A stretch of 22,699 nt of DNA, taken from the NCBI GenBank assembly GCA_949077355.1, contig CARUQW010000026.1, forward strand, positions 1 through 22,699. Direction: 5' to 3'. Made by a program: the position numbers and the translations under genes. Shown piece by piece: positions 7,491-14,854 of the stretch; positions within the stretch are counted from its first letter, which is position 1, and the number at the start of each line of letters is the position of its first letter. Source of the DNA: an uncultured Clostridia bacterium (GTDB taxonomy: Bacteria; Bacillota; Clostridia; TANB77; CAG-508). Below the pieces are notes generated by a model. The model did not search any database. It was not told the DNA's origin and worked only from the letters and a program-made list of their open reading frames with translations.

Positions 7491-8201
7491 TTATTTTTCT
7501 CTATTATTTTTTAAAGATACTACAATTCTTCTATGTGGTTCTTCTCCTACACTTGTTGTATCAATTCTAGCATTTTGTTGTAATTTACTATGAATTATTT
7601 TTCTTTCATATGCTTGCATTGGCTCTAATTTAATAGGTTTTTTCGTTCTCATTACTGTTTTTGCTACTTTTTCAGCTAAATCCTCTAACGTTTTTTCTCT
7701 TTTTGCTTTATATCCCTCTATATCTAAGATTACTCTTACTCTATTTTCAATTCCTTTTCCTGCTATTGCTGAAAAGATATTTTGTAATGCATATAAGGTT
7801 TCTCCCCTATACCCAATTAGATATCCAAGGTTTTTGTTCATAATGCTTACATTGATATAATTCTTAGTTGGTTCTATTTCATAAGTTGTTCCTTCTGGTA
7901 AATTTACTAAAAATTCTTTTAGAAATTGTTCTATGTTTTGTCTTGCTTTTTCTTGTTCTTTTTCACTTAATTCTATTTCTTTTTTGATTTTAGCTGGTTC
8001 TTTTTTTACTTCATTTTTAGATTCCTTTAGTGTCATCTCTACTTTTACTACTCTAGGAGTTAAAATACTAAAAAAACTTCTTTTATCTTCGCTTTCTAAA
8101 ACTTTAATTTCTACACGATCTTTGGAAACATTTAGTTTTCTTAAACCATTTTCGATTGCTTCATTTGTAGTCTTTCCCTCGGAAATAATCGTTTTTTCCA
8201 T
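7491..8201 (-). CDS. jag: RNA-binding protein Jag (KhpB), KH and R3H domains
   Basis: A 236-residue Jag/KhpB protein. Relatives bind RNA, form a complex with KhpA and influence cell elongation and division; the gene is a constant neighbour of yidC. Residues 1-55 are the Jag N-terminal domain, 60-90 a lysine/glutamate-rich linker, about 105-165 a KH domain with the GxxG loop as GYRG (130-133), and about 168-231 an R3H domain with conserved R and H in AYERKIIHSKL (198-208) and EEPHRRIVV. SD GAGGAG precedes the ATG, lying in the last codons of yidC, only 3 bases after which jag starts. A strong terminator follows. Confidence 0.95.
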   Translation of the reverse strand: MEKTIISEGKTTNEAIENGLRKLNVSKDRVEIKVLESEDKRSFFSILTPRVVKVEMTLKESKNEVKKEPAKIKKEIELSEKEQEKARQNIEQFLKEFLVNLPEGTTYEIEPTKNYINVSIMNKNLGYLIGYRGETLYALQNIFSAIAGKGIENRVRVILDIEGYKAKREKTLEDLAEKVAKTVMRTKKPIKLEPMQAYERKIIHSKLQQNARIDTTSVGEEPHRRIVVSLKNNREK

Positions 8202-8204
8202 TTA

Positions 8205-9098
8205 TTACTCCTCCTCGTCTTCCTGTTTTATCATTTTATCTAATATAAGTCTTTCTAAAATCATAAGTATATTGTTTACTAACCAATATAATGCTAATCC
8301 TAATGGTGCTACAAATGCAATCGAAATAGACATGATTGGCATCATCCATGACATCATTTTATTGGTTTGCATAACAGCATCCATTTCATTTTCTTCTTTT
8401 ACTTCTTTTCCTGTTTCTCCATCAATAACAGATTCTTTTTTCTTTTCATTTTGTTTTTGTTGCATTGCTGTTGTCATTCGAATGGATATGAAAGATGATA
8501 AAATGTATAGAACTGGTATGATATAGACTGTGTAATCTGTTATGTTTTGTTGTGGTATTTTACTTAAATCTAATCCTAAGAAATTCATTTGAAGATTTGC
8601 TTTTTCAATATTGCTATCTTCTGGATTTTTTTCTTTTAACCAGTTATATTCTCTTATTAAATCAATTTCTGGATAAACTTTACTTACTTCTTTTCCATCT
8701 TCTTGTAACTGTGTTACATATTTGTTAATATCATCGGTTGGTATTTTTTGCATATAGGTAAGTGGACTTTTTACCAAATAGAAAATGGAAAGTAATAATA
8801 ACATTTGTATAATAGCTGTTAAACACCCACTAAATGGGCTCATTTTTTCTGTTTTATACAAATTCATAATTTCTTGGTTCATTTTTTCTGGGTCATTTTT
8901 ATATTTGAATTGGATTACCTTCATTTTTTCTTGCATTTTAGCACTTTTTTTCATTGTCTTTTGTTGTTTGATAGACAATGGTAACAATGCTAATTTTATA
9001 ATAATTGTGAATAAAATAATGGCTAATCCATAATTGTTAATAATTCCATATAAAAACGATAGCAAATAACCAAAAAGACTTGCAAAAAATTCAAACAT
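8205..9098 (-). CDS. yidC: Membrane protein insertase YidC/SpoIIIJ (Oxa1 family)
   Basis: A 297-residue YidC, which inserts membrane proteins into the cytoplasmic membrane alone or with SecYEG. Membrane segments are visible at about residues 5-45 (a signal-like helix then the first core helix), 93-113 (GCLTAIIQMLLLLSIFYLV), 190-208 and 250-283, with a long basic loop (44-90) typical of the cytoplasmic C1 hairpin. The positive residue in the hydrophilic groove, usually Arg, is Lys35 here (FTIIIKLALLPL); Lys also occurs in clostridial relatives. There is no lipobox, unlike B. subtilis SpoIIIJ. The C-terminus is acidic (QEDEEE). SD AGGAGG lies 8 bases before the ATG. It sits 18 bases after yidD and 3 before jag. 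Confidence 0.95.
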   Translation of the reverse strand: MFEFFASLFGYLLSFLYGIINNYGLAIILFTIIIKLALLPLSIKQQKTMKKSAKMQEKMKVIQFKYKNDPEKMNQEIMNLYKTEKMSPFSGCLTAIIQMLLLLSIFYLVKSPLTYMQKIPTDDINKYVTQLQEDGKEVSKVYPEIDLIREYNWLKEKNPEDSNIEKANLQMNFLGLDLSKIPQQNITDYTVYIIPVLYILSSFISIRMTTAMQQKQNEKKKESVIDGETGKEVKEENEMDAVMQTNKMMSWMMPIMSISIAFVAPLGLALYWLVNNILMILERLILDKMIKQEDEEE

Positions 9099-9116
9099 GA
9101 ATGTTTCCTCCTAAGC

Positions 9117-9335
9117 TTATTTTAAGGGATCATATCCACCTTTTGAAAAAGGATTACATCTTAGAATTCTAGTAATTCCCTTGATGGTACCTCTCCCCGC
9201 TCCATATTTTTGAATGGCTTGTTTGGTATATTCTGAGCATGTTGGATAATATTTGCAATGAATATTTTTACTTTCTAAGGCCTTGGATATATATTTTTGG
9301 TATCCATGAATGAGCCATATCAGTAATTTTTTCAT
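9117..9335 (-). CDS. yidD: Membrane-protein insertion efficiency factor YidD
   Basis: A 72-residue YidD, a small membrane-associated protein thought to help YidC-dependent insertion. The family pattern is intact: Cys27, Cys33 in YYPTCSEYT, the glycine-rich AIQKYGAGRG, and Cys60 in ILRCNPFSKGGYDP near the C-terminus. The N-terminus is an amphipathic or hydrophobic helix (LLIWLIHGYQKYIS). SD AAAGGAG lies before the ATG and overlaps the end of rnpA, whose stop is one base away, suggesting translational coupling. Length is normal for the family. Confidence 0.95.
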   Translation of the reverse strand: MKKLLIWLIHGYQKYISKALESKNIHCKYYPTCSEYTKQAIQKYGAGRGTIKGITRILRCNPFSKGGYDPLK

Positions 9336-9336
9336 A

Positions 9337-9687
9337 TTACTCCTTTATTTTTAAATTTGCTTTATCAAAAATGTATTGCATATCTTTTTTTATGTTTTGA
9401 AAAGTTGCTTCTTTGGTATCAACTTTCTTTTTCCATAAAAAAACGATACTATATCCCTCTTGAATTGAATTTTCATAAAAACGATAGCTTTCTCTTAGTA
9501 ATCTTTTAATGTGATTTCTTTTGACTGCTTTTGCTATTTTTACGCCAATCGCAATTCCTAAAAGATTTCCTTTCTGAGAGCTGTTTTTCTTTATAAAAGC
9601 TTCTATATTCTTTCCAGAATAATATTTTCCCTTTGATAAAACTTTTCTAAATTCATAGTTTTTTTTCATCATTTCTGTTTTTTTCAT
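9337..9687 (-). CDS. rnpA: Ribonuclease P protein component RnpA
   Basis: A 116-residue RnpA, the basic protein cofactor of the RNase P ribozyme that trims tRNA 5' leaders. The RNR motif region reads AVKRNHIKRLLRE (residues 54-66), and the N-terminal YEFRKVLSKGKYYSG is typical. Overall it is strongly basic and of normal length. AGAGAGG lies 11 bases before the chosen ATG, slightly far; Met6 and Met7 also exist but have no SD. It follows rpmH after 106 bases containing a hairpin (9755-9778) and is one base from yidD. Confidence 0.95.
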   Translation of the reverse strand: MKKTEMMKKNYEFRKVLSKGKYYSGKNIEAFIKKNSSQKGNLLGIAIGVKIAKAVKRNHIKRLLRESYRFYENSIQEGYSIVFLWKKKVDTKEATFQNIKKDMQYIFDKANLKIKE

Positions 9688-9754
9688 GATTCGTTTTTCC
9701 TCTCTTTCAAGGCAAATACAATGAAAAAATCAAATTTTTACTATCATTATGCTT

Positions 9755-9778
9755 AAAAGGCTCGCATAGCGGCCTTTT
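9755..9778 (-). terminator. Hairpin between rpmH and rnpA, possible attenuator
   Basis: On the minus strand AAAAGGCCGC pairs with GCGAGCCTTTT around a TAT loop, with one bulged A. No T run follows beyond the stem, so it may only partly terminate or may stabilise the rpmH 3' end. That would fit the much greater need for L34 than for RnpA. Confidence 0.55.
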
Positions 9779-9793
9779 CCTAATTCACATAAC

Positions 9794-9928
9794 TTAAGCT
9801 GTTAATTTTTTTCTTCCTTTTGCTCTTCTTGCTTTTAAAATATTTCTTCCTGCTCTTGTTTTCATTCTTTTCATAAATCCATGTTCTTTCTTTTCTTGTC
9901 TATTTTTTGGTTGAAATGTTCTTTTCAT
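9794..9928 (-). CDS. rpmH: 50S ribosomal protein L34
   Basis: A 44-residue L34, a small very basic protein of the large ribosomal subunit. The product begins MKRTFQPKNRQEKKEHGFMK and ends RRAKGRKKLTA, matching the family along its whole length (KRTFQP, HGF, RMKTRAGR, ARRAKGR). SD AGGAGG lies about 10 bases before the ATG. It is the first gene of the leftward operon, opposite dnaA, with a strong promoter at 10012-10041, and is followed by the hairpin at 9755-9778. Confidence 0.97.
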   Translation of the reverse strand: MKRTFQPKNRQEKKEHGFMKRMKTRAGRNILKARRAKGRKKLTA

Positions 9929-10011
9929 TTTCCCTACACCTCCTACTGATTTTTTATTTATTTAATCCCAATTTCTTGGAAATTATTTTTGACAAATTAA
10001 CAAGTATATCG

Positions 10012-10041
10012 ATTATACCGCAAAAGGATGTAAAAAGTCAA
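10012..10041 (-). promoter_or_regulatory. Promoter of the rpmH operon
   Basis: On the minus strand TTGACT (10036-10041) and TATAAT (10012-10017) are 18 bases apart, about 84 bases before the rpmH ATG. Both hexamers are near or at consensus, as expected for a highly expressed ribosomal protein gene. Confidence 0.8.
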
Positions 10042-10169
10042 GTAATTTTAAAATTTTTTTGTAAAAAACTAAGGATAGAGAGGATTTAGCTATTTTTTAA
10101 CTAGTTTCCCTTTTATAGGTTTTATGTTACTTTTTATAGTTTATTTTTCGTCATATTTTTGAAACATAA

Positions 10170-10390
10170 AAATAGTTTTCCACAGTTTTTTTAACATTTA
10201 TCCACAGAAAAAAATTTTTTTCCACAATTTTATTGACTTCCTGTGTATAAATCTGTTATGATTGGGGAGTAAAAAATTTCAAGAGATTTTTACTGAAAAT
10301 ACTGGAATTTATGTTCGTATAAATCACCTTTATTTTTACAAAAATATTACAAAATTATCAACACCTGTGGATAACTTTGTGGATAACTTA
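10170..10390. promoter_or_regulatory. DnaA-box cluster upstream of dnaA (incC-like half of the origin)
   Basis: The stretch holds consensus DnaA boxes: TTATCCACA at 10198-10206, and TGTGGATAA at 10366-10374 and 10378-10386. Near-matches are TTTTCCACA at 10176-10184 and 10218-10226, and TTATCAACA at 10355-10363. Boxes lie both upstream of and downstream of the dnaA promoter, so DnaA can both mark the origin and repress its own gene. The rest of 9929-10411 is AT-rich non-coding sequence. Confidence 0.85.
10233..10262 (+). promoter_or_regulatory. dnaA promoter
   Basis: TTGACT (10233-10238) and TATGAT (10257-10262) are 18 bases apart. DnaA boxes flank it on both sides (nearest at 10218-10226 and 10355), consistent with autoregulation. 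The leader to the dnaA ATG is about 140 bases. Confidence 0.7.
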
Positions 10391-10411
10391 ATTTAGAAAG
10401 GATGATTTGAA

Positions 10412-11770
10412 ATGGCACTTGAAAAAGAAGAGCTAATGGAAAAAATCAAAAATGAATTAAGACCAGAATTAACAAAGATCTCTTTTGATACTTGGATTAA
10501 TCCACTAGATATTCGAAGTATCGACGGAAACCATATTGTTTTTACAACGGTATCCGAATTTCAAAGAGATTTTGTTGAAAACAAATACAAACCATTGCTT
10601 TTAAATACTTTAAAATTTATTACCAATCGTGATTGGACTTATACCGTTATCGACTTAGAAAAAGAAGCAAAAGAGGGAATAGGGGGGATTTCAGAAGAAA
10701 TTACTTCTACTGCTGTTACATCTCCTGAAGTAGAAACCAATCGAACTACGCTAAATCCCAAATACACTTTTGAAACTTTCGTCGTTGGCGATAATAACAA
10801 ATTTGCTCATGCAGCAGCCTTAGCTGTTGGAAACGAACCAGCTAACTCTTATAATCCATTGTTTTTATATGGGGGAGTAGGATTGGGAAAAACCCACTTA
10901 ATGCATGCAATTGGAAATCGAATTTTAGAAAACAATAGAAATTGTAATGTTTTATATGTTACTTCTGAAAAATTCACCAATCAATTAATTAACGCAATTA
11001 AAGATAACAAAAACGAAATTTTTAGAAATCGATATCGAACAATTGATGTTTTATTAATTGATGATATTCAGTTTATTGCTGGAAAAGAGAGAATTCAAGA
11101 AGAATTTTTCCATACTTTTAATTCTCTTTATGAAGAAAGAAAACAAATCATTATTTCAAGTGATAAACCTCCTAGAGATATTCCATTCTTAGAAGATAGA
11201 TTAAAATCAAGATTTGAATGGGGACTTTTGGCAGATATTTCTTGTCCAGATTATGAAACACGTTTTGCTATTTTAAGAAAAAAAGCCCAAGATGAAAGTG
11301 TTGTAATTGATGATTATATTCTTTCCAATATTGCCAATAAAATTGATTCCAATATTAGAGAATTAGAAGGTGTATTCAATAAAGTAGTGGCTAGAGCGTC
11401 TTTAACTCATAGTCCTATCACAATAGAATTAGCAGAAAAGATTATCAATGAATTCAAATATGAAAGCGAAAAAGTAATATCTTGTGACTTTATTAAAGAA
11501 ACCGTTGCTAAATATTTCAGCATCAACAAAGATGATTTATCTGGAAATAAACGTTCAAACGATATTGCTTTTCCAAGACAAATTGCAATGTACCTTTGTA
11601 GAGAAATTGCAAACATGTCTTATCCTCAGATAGGAGTGGACTTTGGAGGAAGAGACCATTCAACCGTAATGCATGGTTGTAAAAAAATTGAAAAAGAAAT
11701 CAAAGAAAAAACAAATACGAAGTTAATTGTGGATAGTGTGAAAAACATCATCATTGATGGCAAACAATAA
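10412..11770 (+). CDS. dnaA: Chromosomal replication initiator DnaA
   Basis: A 452-residue DnaA, the AAA+ ATPase that binds DnaA boxes, forms a filament on ATP and opens the origin. Domain I covers about residues 1-85 and a short domain II linker follows to about 115. In the AAA+ domain, Walker A GGVGLGKT is at 154-161 and Walker B LLIDD at 214-218. The C-terminal domain IV carries the DNA-binding signature GGRDHST (412-418). Length is normal. The ATG has AAAGGATGA upstream. Box clusters on both sides of the gene show a bipartite origin like that of B. subtilis. A weak TAGG/CCTA hairpin with T run follows at 11771-11800. Confidence 0.98.
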   Translation: MALEKEELMEKIKNELRPELTKISFDTWINPLDIRSIDGNHIVFTTVSEFQRDFVENKYKPLLLNTLKFITNRDWTYTVIDLEKEAKEGIGGISEEITSTAVTSPEVETNRTTLNPKYTFETFVVGDNNKFAHAAALAVGNEPANSYNPLFLYGGVGLGKTHLMHAIGNRILENNRNCNVLYVTSEKFTNQLINAIKDNKNEIFRNRYRTIDVLLIDDIQFIAGKERIQEEFFHTFNSLYEERKQIIISSDKPPRDIPFLEDRLKSRFEWGLLADISCPDYETRFAILRKKAQDESVVIDDYILSNIANKIDSNIRELEGVFNKVVARASLTHSPITIELAEKIINEFKYESEKVISCDFIKETVAKYFSINKDDLSGNKRSNDIAFPRQIAMYLCREIANMSYPQIGVDFGGRDHSTVMHGCKKIEKEIKEKTNTKLIVDSVKNIIIDGKQ

Positions 11771-11864
11771 TAGGCAAAAAGGTTTCCTAATTTTTTTGAA
11801 ATTTGTGTTTGAAAAATGATTGTTTGTCTTAACCAGATTTAATCTGTTCTTACGGAAGTGCTGC

Positions 11865-12036
11865 ATTGGATATCCACACCCCCCTGTTAATAACCTGTGT
11901 ATAAACTGTGTATATCTCACTTTTCCACAAAAGTAATTGGAAAGTGTGGATAACTTTAAAAGTTTTCCACGGAGTTATCAACAGCATTTTTACTAGGGAT
12001 TCTAGATATCCACATAGTTTTCCACAGTTTCCACAG
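11865..12036. promoter_or_regulatory. oriC: oriC: DnaA-box cluster between dnaA and dnaN
   Basis: Boxes: ATATCCACA 11870-11878, TTTTCCACA 11921-11929, TGTGGATAA 11945-11953 (consensus), TTTTCCACG 11963-11971, TTATCAACA 11975-11983, ATATCCACA 12006-12014, TTTTCCACA 12018-12026, GTTTCCACA 12027-12035. The last two abut, next to the trio element, the arrangement of the basal unwinding system in B. subtilis. The strand switch of gene direction at dnaA agrees. Confidence 0.9.
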
Positions 12037-12086
12037 TACCTAATACTATTACTACTAATAATATTTATATTAAATTATAAAATATA
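12037..12086 (+). promoter_or_regulatory. Origin unwinding element with phased DnaA-trios
   Basis: Four bases after the last DnaA box, eight consecutive triplets of the form NTA run from 12040 to 12063 (CTA ATA CTA TTA CTA CTA ATA ATA). They are followed by a pure A/T stretch up to the dnaN SD. DnaA-trios with this position and phase are the single-strand binding element described in B. subtilis. Confidence 0.75.
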
Positions 12087-12099
12087 AGGAGGAAACAAA

Positions 12100-13218
12100 A
12101 TGAAAATAGTTTGTTATAAGGATAAAATCCTGAAAGCTATTAATTCCGTAGTAAAAGGTGTAGCATCTAAAACTACAATGCCTATACTAGAAGGAATTTT
12201 AATCCAAACAAATGATAATGAAATAAAATTAACAACCTATGATTTAGAAATAGGAATCGAATATGTAATGGAATGTGAAGTAAAAGAACAAGGAAGCACC
12301 GTAGTAAATGCTATCATGTTTAGTGAAATTATTAGAAAATTACCAGATACAGAAATTTATATTTCTGTTAATGACAAAAATTTATTGGAAATTGAATGTG
12401 AAGGGTCTTTATATAAATTAGCAACCATGAATCCAGAAGAATTTCCAGAACTTCCAAAGATAGAAGTAGAAAATTCAATTGAAGTAGACCAAACCGTATT
12501 AAAAAATATGATTCGAAAAACCATATTTGCTGTTAGCTCAGAAGAAAGTAGACCAATTTTTACTGGATGTTTATTCGAAATTGAAAATAATAAATTAACA
12601 TTAGTTTCTGTTGATGGATTTCGATTAGCTTTAAGAAGTATTTATTTAAATAAACAAAGCAATAACTTTAAAGCAGTTATACCAGGAAAAACTTTGAATG
12701 AAGTAAATAAAATCATAGCAGATTCTTTTGAACCAGTAAAAATAGGGGTTGCAAAAAATCAAGCTTTGTTTGAAATGGATAATTGTAAAGTAGTGACTAG
12801 AATTTTAGATGGCGAATTTCTAAATTATAAAAATGTAATTCCAAGTAATTGGGAGACAAGAATAAAAGTAAATAAAAGTAATGTACAAAATAGTTTTGAA
12901 AGAATTAGTTTAATATCAGCATCAAGTGTAGAAAAAGAGAAAAAATATCCTGTAAAAGTACAAGTTGATATTGGAAAAGTAGTTATTTCTTGTACCAATC
13001 AAACAGGAGATGCCAAAGAAGAACTATATGTTTCAACCGAAGGAAAAAATTTAGAAGCAGGATTTAATCCAAAATATTTCTTAGATAGCTTAAAAGCAAT
13101 TGAAGATGAAGAAGTATATATTGAATTTGGGACAAGTATATCACCATGTTTAATAAAATCAATTGAAAACAATGACTATACCTACATGATTTTACCAATT
13201 CGATTAAAAGAAGATTAA
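12100..13218 (+). CDS. dnaN: DNA polymerase III beta subunit (sliding clamp)
   Basis: A 372-residue beta clamp, the ring that tethers the replicative polymerase and other clamp-binding proteins to DNA. Three repeated clamp folds are expected, about 1-120, 125-245 and 250-372. Typical stretches seen are TMPILEGILI near residue 30, SSEESRPIFTGCLFE, VDGFRLALR, and the C-terminal YMILPIRL that helps form the peptide-binding pocket. Length is normal. The SD AAGGAGG (12086-12092) directly follows the unwinding element, so the dnaN leader overlaps oriC. A 7-bp hairpin (13231-13258, TTAAAGG/CCTTTAA) follows and may terminate. Confidence 0.97.
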   Translation: MKIVCYKDKILKAINSVVKGVASKTTMPILEGILIQTNDNEIKLTTYDLEIGIEYVMECEVKEQGSTVVNAIMFSEIIRKLPDTEIYISVNDKNLLEIECEGSLYKLATMNPEEFPELPKIEVENSIEVDQTVLKNMIRKTIFAVSSEESRPIFTGCLFEIENNKLTLVSVDGFRLALRSIYLNKQSNNFKAVIPGKTLNEVNKIIADSFEPVKIGVAKNQALFEMDNCKVVTRILDGEFLNYKNVIPSNWETRIKVNKSNVQNSFERISLISASSVEKEKKYPVKVQVDIGKVVISCTNQTGDAKEELYVSTEGKNLEAGFNPKYFLDSLKAIEDEEVYIEFGTSISPCLIKSIENNDYTYMILPIRLKED

Positions 13219-13738
13219 GAAAAAACATGATTAAAGGTGGAAGAAATTCTGCCTTTAAAATTTATATACCAAAAAAGTTTTCCACAAATTGTTTCTTACT
13301 TGTGGAAAGATAAATGAAAAATGAAGTAAAAAAAATATAAAAAAAGATATTTGAAGAAAATACAACATAAATACTTGTATATAAGCTTAAACTAAACGAG
13401 AAAAATCATAATAAATATATTTAGCGGAATTTAAAAATAAAATGAAAGATAAAAAGAAGAAAGACTAATAAATAAAAAATAATAATAAAAAAAGTGAAAA
13501 AAATAGAATAAATTAGAAAAAAAAAGAATAAAATAGAAAATAGGGATAAAAAGGAAAAAACAAAATAACAAAAAAAGAATTCAGAAAAAAACGACGCACG
13601 AAAATCAAAAATAAGACGTTTTTATTTTTTAGGAATATAATTTGCCATTCGAAAGAAATAAAAAAAATAGAAAAAAATAGAATAAATTAGAAAAAATTAG
13701 GAAAAAAAAGAAAAAAATATACACAAACGGAGAATAAA
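13219..13738. other. 520-base A-rich spacer between dnaN and recF
   Basis: No gene is seen; the S4-domain gene (yaaA/rlbA) often located here is missing. Contents: a weak dnaN hairpin at 13231-13258; an inverted pair TTTCCACAA/TTGTGGAAA at 13279-13287 and 13300-13308 that also forms DnaA-box-like sites; a repeated A-rich motif containing ATAGAATAAATTAGAAAAA near 13503 and again near 13677; a terminator-like AAAAACG/CGTTTTT hairpin with T run (13587-13630); and a TATAAT at 13636-13641 without a clear -35, a possible recF promoter. Confidence 0.6.
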
Positions 13739-14809
13739 ATGTGGATAAATAAGATTAAAATAAATAATTTTAGGAATTACGTGCAGCAAGAAATTAAATT
13801 AGAAGAAAATATTAATATATTTTATGGAGAAAATGCTCAAGGAAAAACTAATATTATAGAAGCTATTTTTTTAAGTAGTATGGGAAAATCATTTCGAGCT
13901 AAAAAAGATAAAGAAATGATAAATCTAAATTCTCAAAAATCAGAAATAGAAATTGAATATCAAAAATCAGATCGAGATGGAAAAATAAAAATAGAATTAG
14001 GAAATAAAAAAAATATTTATATGAATGGTATAAAAATAAAAAAATTAAGTGAATTATTAGGAAATGTAAATATTGTAATTTTTACGCCAGATGATATTCA
14101 TATTTTAAAGGGTGGACCACAAAATAGAAGAAAATTTCTAGATATTATGATAAGTCAATTAAAACCTAATTATATGTACCATTTAAATTTATATTTAAAA
14201 ACAATAGAACAAAGGAATAATTATTTAAGACAAATAAGAGAAGAAAGAAAAGATGAAAATTTGTTAGAAATATGGGATGAAAAATTAGCAGAACATGCCA
14301 ATATCATTTATCAATACAGAGAAAAATATATAAATAAAATAAAAGAAAAAATTAAAAAAATACATAATGAAATAACCAATCATAAAGAAGATATTGAAAT
14401 AGAATATTTATCAGAATGTAAAACTAAAGAAGAATATTTAAAATTATTAAAAGAAAGAAGAAAATTAGATATCATAAAAGGATATACTACAAAAGGTATA
14501 CATCGAGACGATTTTGTGATATATATAAATAAGAAACAAATTGATATTTATGGGTCACAAGGTCAACATAGAACAGCGATTCTTTCTTTAAAATTAGCAG
14601 AATTAAATATTGTAAAAGAAGAAATTGAAGAAAGTCCTATCTTATTATTAGATGATTTTATGTCTGAATTAGATGAAAAAAGAATTAAAAGTTTTTTAGA
14701 AAAAATAGAAAATACACAAGTTATTATAACTTGTACGGAAAAAATAAAGGTTGAAAATAAAAAATTTTTAATATATAATGTGAAAGAAGGAAATTTAGAA
14801 AAACAATAA
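13739..14809 (+). CDS. recF: DNA replication and repair protein RecF
   Basis: A 356-residue RecF, an SMC/ABC-like ATPase that with RecO and RecR loads RecA at single-strand gaps. Walker A GENAQGKT is at residues 30-37, the signature region GSQGQHR at 272-278, and Walker B LLLDDFMSELD at about 302-312. The N-terminus MWINKIKINNFRNY is typical. Composition is strongly A-rich and lysine/asparagine-heavy compared with dnaA, matching the surrounding spacer. SD CGGAG lies 7 bases before the ATG. gyrB follows after 45 bases, so the two are probably co-transcribed. Confidence 0.96.
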   Translation: MWINKIKINNFRNYVQQEIKLEENINIFYGENAQGKTNIIEAIFLSSMGKSFRAKKDKEMINLNSQKSEIEIEYQKSDRDGKIKIELGNKKNIYMNGIKIKKLSELLGNVNIVIFTPDDIHILKGGPQNRRKFLDIMISQLKPNYMYHLNLYLKTIEQRNNYLRQIREERKDENLLEIWDEKLAEHANIIYQYREKYINKIKEKIKKIHNEITNHKEDIEIEYLSECKTKEEYLKLLKERRKLDIIKGYTTKGIHRDDFVIYINKKQIDIYGSQGQHRTAILSLKLAELNIVKEEIEESPILLLDDFMSELDEKRIKSFLEKIENTQVIITCTEKIKVENKKFLIYNVKEGNLEKQ

Positions 14810-14822
14810 AAGGAGAGGTTTT

Positions 14823-14845
14823 TTTAGGAACGTCCCTAAAGGAGG
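14823..14845 (+). promoter_or_regulatory. Hairpin abutting the gyrB ribosome-binding site
   Basis: TTTAGG (14823-14828) and CCTAAA (14835-14840) pair around AACGTC. The distal arm ends directly at the GGAGG SD of gyrB (14841-14845). The loop holds the GACGTTCC/GGAACGTCC core also seen after gyrB. It could influence gyrB translation or be a REP-like remnant. Confidence 0.4.
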
Positions 14846-14854
14846 AAAAAATAA

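Noticed and set aside
13219..13738. A missed small gene (yaaA) between dnaN and recF
   Set aside because: Read in the forward frames: stops are frequent and no S4-domain sequence can be recognised.
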